DNA from: an uncultured Clostridium sp.
GTDB taxonomy: Bacteria > Bacillota > Clostridia > TANB77 > CAG-508
Direction: 5' to 3'
DNA: 36,262 bases
Assembly (NCBI GenBank): GCA_948470025.1
Contig: CAOKNG010000009.1
Span: forward strand, 1-36,262
Program-made: the position numbers and the translations under genes
Shown here: piece after piece, positions 35,595 through 36,262 of the stretch
Numbering within the stretch: position 1 is the first letter of the stretch
Layout: every line of letters begins with the position of its first letter
The notes under the pieces: model-generated
The model's database searches: none
What the model was told of the DNA's origin: nothing
Seen by the model: only the letters and a program-made list of their open reading frames with translations

Positions 35595-36044
35595 TTAATC
35601 TTTGTTAATTTCTTTTAATATTTCTAGTTGAGAAATTAGTAGTGATTCCATTTTTGCTTTATAAATATCAAATTGTTTTTGTGCATCTTCTAATTCTTTT
35701 TTCTTTAACAAAATTTCTTGTTCCAAATTACCAATTTCTTGTCTTGCATTTGCTTGTGCATCATTAATAATTTGTTCTGCTTGTTGGCGTGCTACATTTT
35801 TTACTTCTTCTGCTGTGGATTGTGCCATCATTAAGGTACTCTGTAAGGTATTTTCAATGGTCTTATAATGAGATACATCTTGTGTTAATTGTTCTAATTT
35901 TTCACGTGATTCTGCATTTTCTTTGTATAGTTTTTCGTAATCTGCTGTTAATATATCTAAAAATTCATCTACTTCATCTACATGGTATCCATTCATCATT
36001 TGCTTTGAAAATTTTTTATTTTCAATTTCTAATGGTGTTAGCAT
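35595..36044 (-). CDS. divIVA: DivIVA-family cell division/polarity protein
   Basis: DivIVA binds curved membrane at poles and septa and recruits partners. The N-terminal lipid-binding domain is clear (MLTPLEIENKKFSKQMMNGY, then HVDEVDEFLDILTADYEKLY). A long coiled coil follows, with AEEVKNVARQQAEQIINDAQANAR. Length is 149 residues. ATG at 36044 follows AAAGGAGG. The following terminator and the rsmD promoter show that it is transcribed separately from rsmD. No CGG on its coding strand. Confidence 0.92.
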   Translation of the reverse strand: MLTPLEIENKKFSKQMMNGYHVDEVDEFLDILTADYEKLYKENAESREKLEQLTQDVSHYKTIENTLQSTLMMAQSTAEEVKNVARQQAEQIINDAQANARQEIGNLEQEILLKKKELEDAQKQFDIYKAKMESLLISQLEILKEINKD

Positions 36045-36085
36045 TTTTCTTCCTCCTTTAAAATAATCCTATGTCTAGTTATCTA

Positions 36086-36139
36086 TTGTAGTGGCGAACA
36101 CTTCTCGTCCATATAAATGTGCATACTTCCCCCTACAAA
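36086..36139. repeat. Decayed copy of the GTAGGGGCG-type inverted repeat
   Basis: TTGTAGTGGCGAA and TTCCCCCTACAA are degenerate inverted arms. They resemble the element at 19553-19619. Confidence 0.5.
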
Positions 36140-36146
36140 TATTTTA

Positions 36147-36198
36147 AAAAGCCGGACGTGTTTTATCAGATTTTCTCTGATGCCCATCCCCGACTTTT
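36147..36198 (-). terminator. Hairpin between the edge gene and divIVA
   Basis: AAAAGTCGGG and CCGGCTTTT on the minus strand form an outer stem with one mismatch; ATCAGA and TCTGAT pair inside. T-rich sequence follows. It likely terminates the gene at the right edge. Confidence 0.5.
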
Positions 36199-36206
36199 AT
36201 GTATTC

Positions 36207-36262
36207 CTAGTTATTTTTTAGCCATGAAACAGATAATCGATTCTTAATTTCTTCTCTTGCCA
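36207..36262 (-). CDS. C-terminal tail of a gene running off the right edge
   Basis: Two minus-strand frames are open to the edge. One ends in REEIKNRLSVSWLKNN and TAG at 36209-36207; the other ends in KLRIDYLFHG and TAA at 36220-36218. A hairpin follows, which suggests that a gene ends here. The visible part is too short to choose a frame or a family. Confidence 0.35.
   Translation of the reverse strand, partial: AREEIKNRLSVSWLKNN

Noticed and set aside
1..36262. CRISPR arrays, prophage, rRNA and tRNA genes
   Set aside because: No regularly spaced direct repeats, phage structural genes, rRNA or tRNA cloverleaf sequences were recognised. The decoder tRNA is therefore not in this window.

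Overview
The window looks like a chromosomal piece of an AT-rich Firmicute of clostridial type, probably an uncultivated gut lineage. This rests on gene content and order: radA-disA, a gatCAB operon, a T-box in front of serS, ylmC/ymxH, DUF4364, DivIVA, an FtsK/SpoIIIE translocase and AGGAGG ribosome binding sites. Most genes lie on the minus strand. No rRNA, tRNA, CRISPR array or complete insertion sequence was seen.

The main discovery is in translation. Eleven genes look broken by single-base frameshifts, fifteen shifts in all. Every one has the same form: one extra C directly before a conserved in-frame glycine codon GGN, which makes an in-frame CGGN. Reading the four bases as one glycine (a +1 shift) restores full-length proteins: RluB, RluD (2 sites), LspA, YlmC (2), a metallo-beta-lactamase protein, SerS, a SpoU methyltransferase, Mfd (2), a pilin-LamG protein, a beta-CASP nuclease and FtsK (2). 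In the other native genes I found no in-frame CGG at all. CGG therefore seems not to be an ordinary arginine codon here but the first three bases of a quadruplet CGGN = Gly, or an obligate +1 frameshift codon. The one exception is a MYG1-family gene (33343-34305), which has a different codon style and four CGG codons at arginine positions. It looks recently acquired and would be mistranslated under the proposed rule.

Layout. 1-4.7 kb (minus): a partial gene with its own promoter, rluB, rluD, lspA, a large membrane protein and ylmC. 4.8-6.8 kb (minus): a phosphatase remnant, a metallo-hydrolase and dinD. 6.8-9.6 kb (plus): serine T-box, serS, engB and a DUF4364 gene. 9.6-14.1 kb (minus): a SpoU rRNA methyltransferase and mfd. 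14.2-16.4 kb: mscL (+), a Fic-like gene (-), rpsT (+) and a small membrane protein (+). 16.4-19.9 kb (minus): gatC-gatA-gatB, with two unrelated inverted-repeat elements in the gaps. 20.1-24.8 kb (minus): radA-disA-pilin/LamG-cyclophilin, apparently one operon. 24.9-26.8 kb: a GH15-type glycosidase (-). 26.8-27.15 kb: a probable structured RNA (+). 27.2-33.2 kb (minus): ftsK, an unknown coiled-coil protein and a beta-CASP nuclease. 33.3-34.3 kb: MYG1 (+). 34.4-36.2 kb (minus): divIVA, rsmD, a coiled-coil protein and a gene tail at the edge.

The genes are mostly housekeeping: tRNA charging (SerS, GatCAB), rRNA modification (RluB, RluD, SpoU, RsmD), DNA repair and segregation (Mfd, RadA, DisA, FtsK), and envelope functions (LspA, MscL, DivIVA, pilin). 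Several are normally essential or nearly so, and each would lose catalytic or conserved parts without the shift. The recoding must therefore be efficient.
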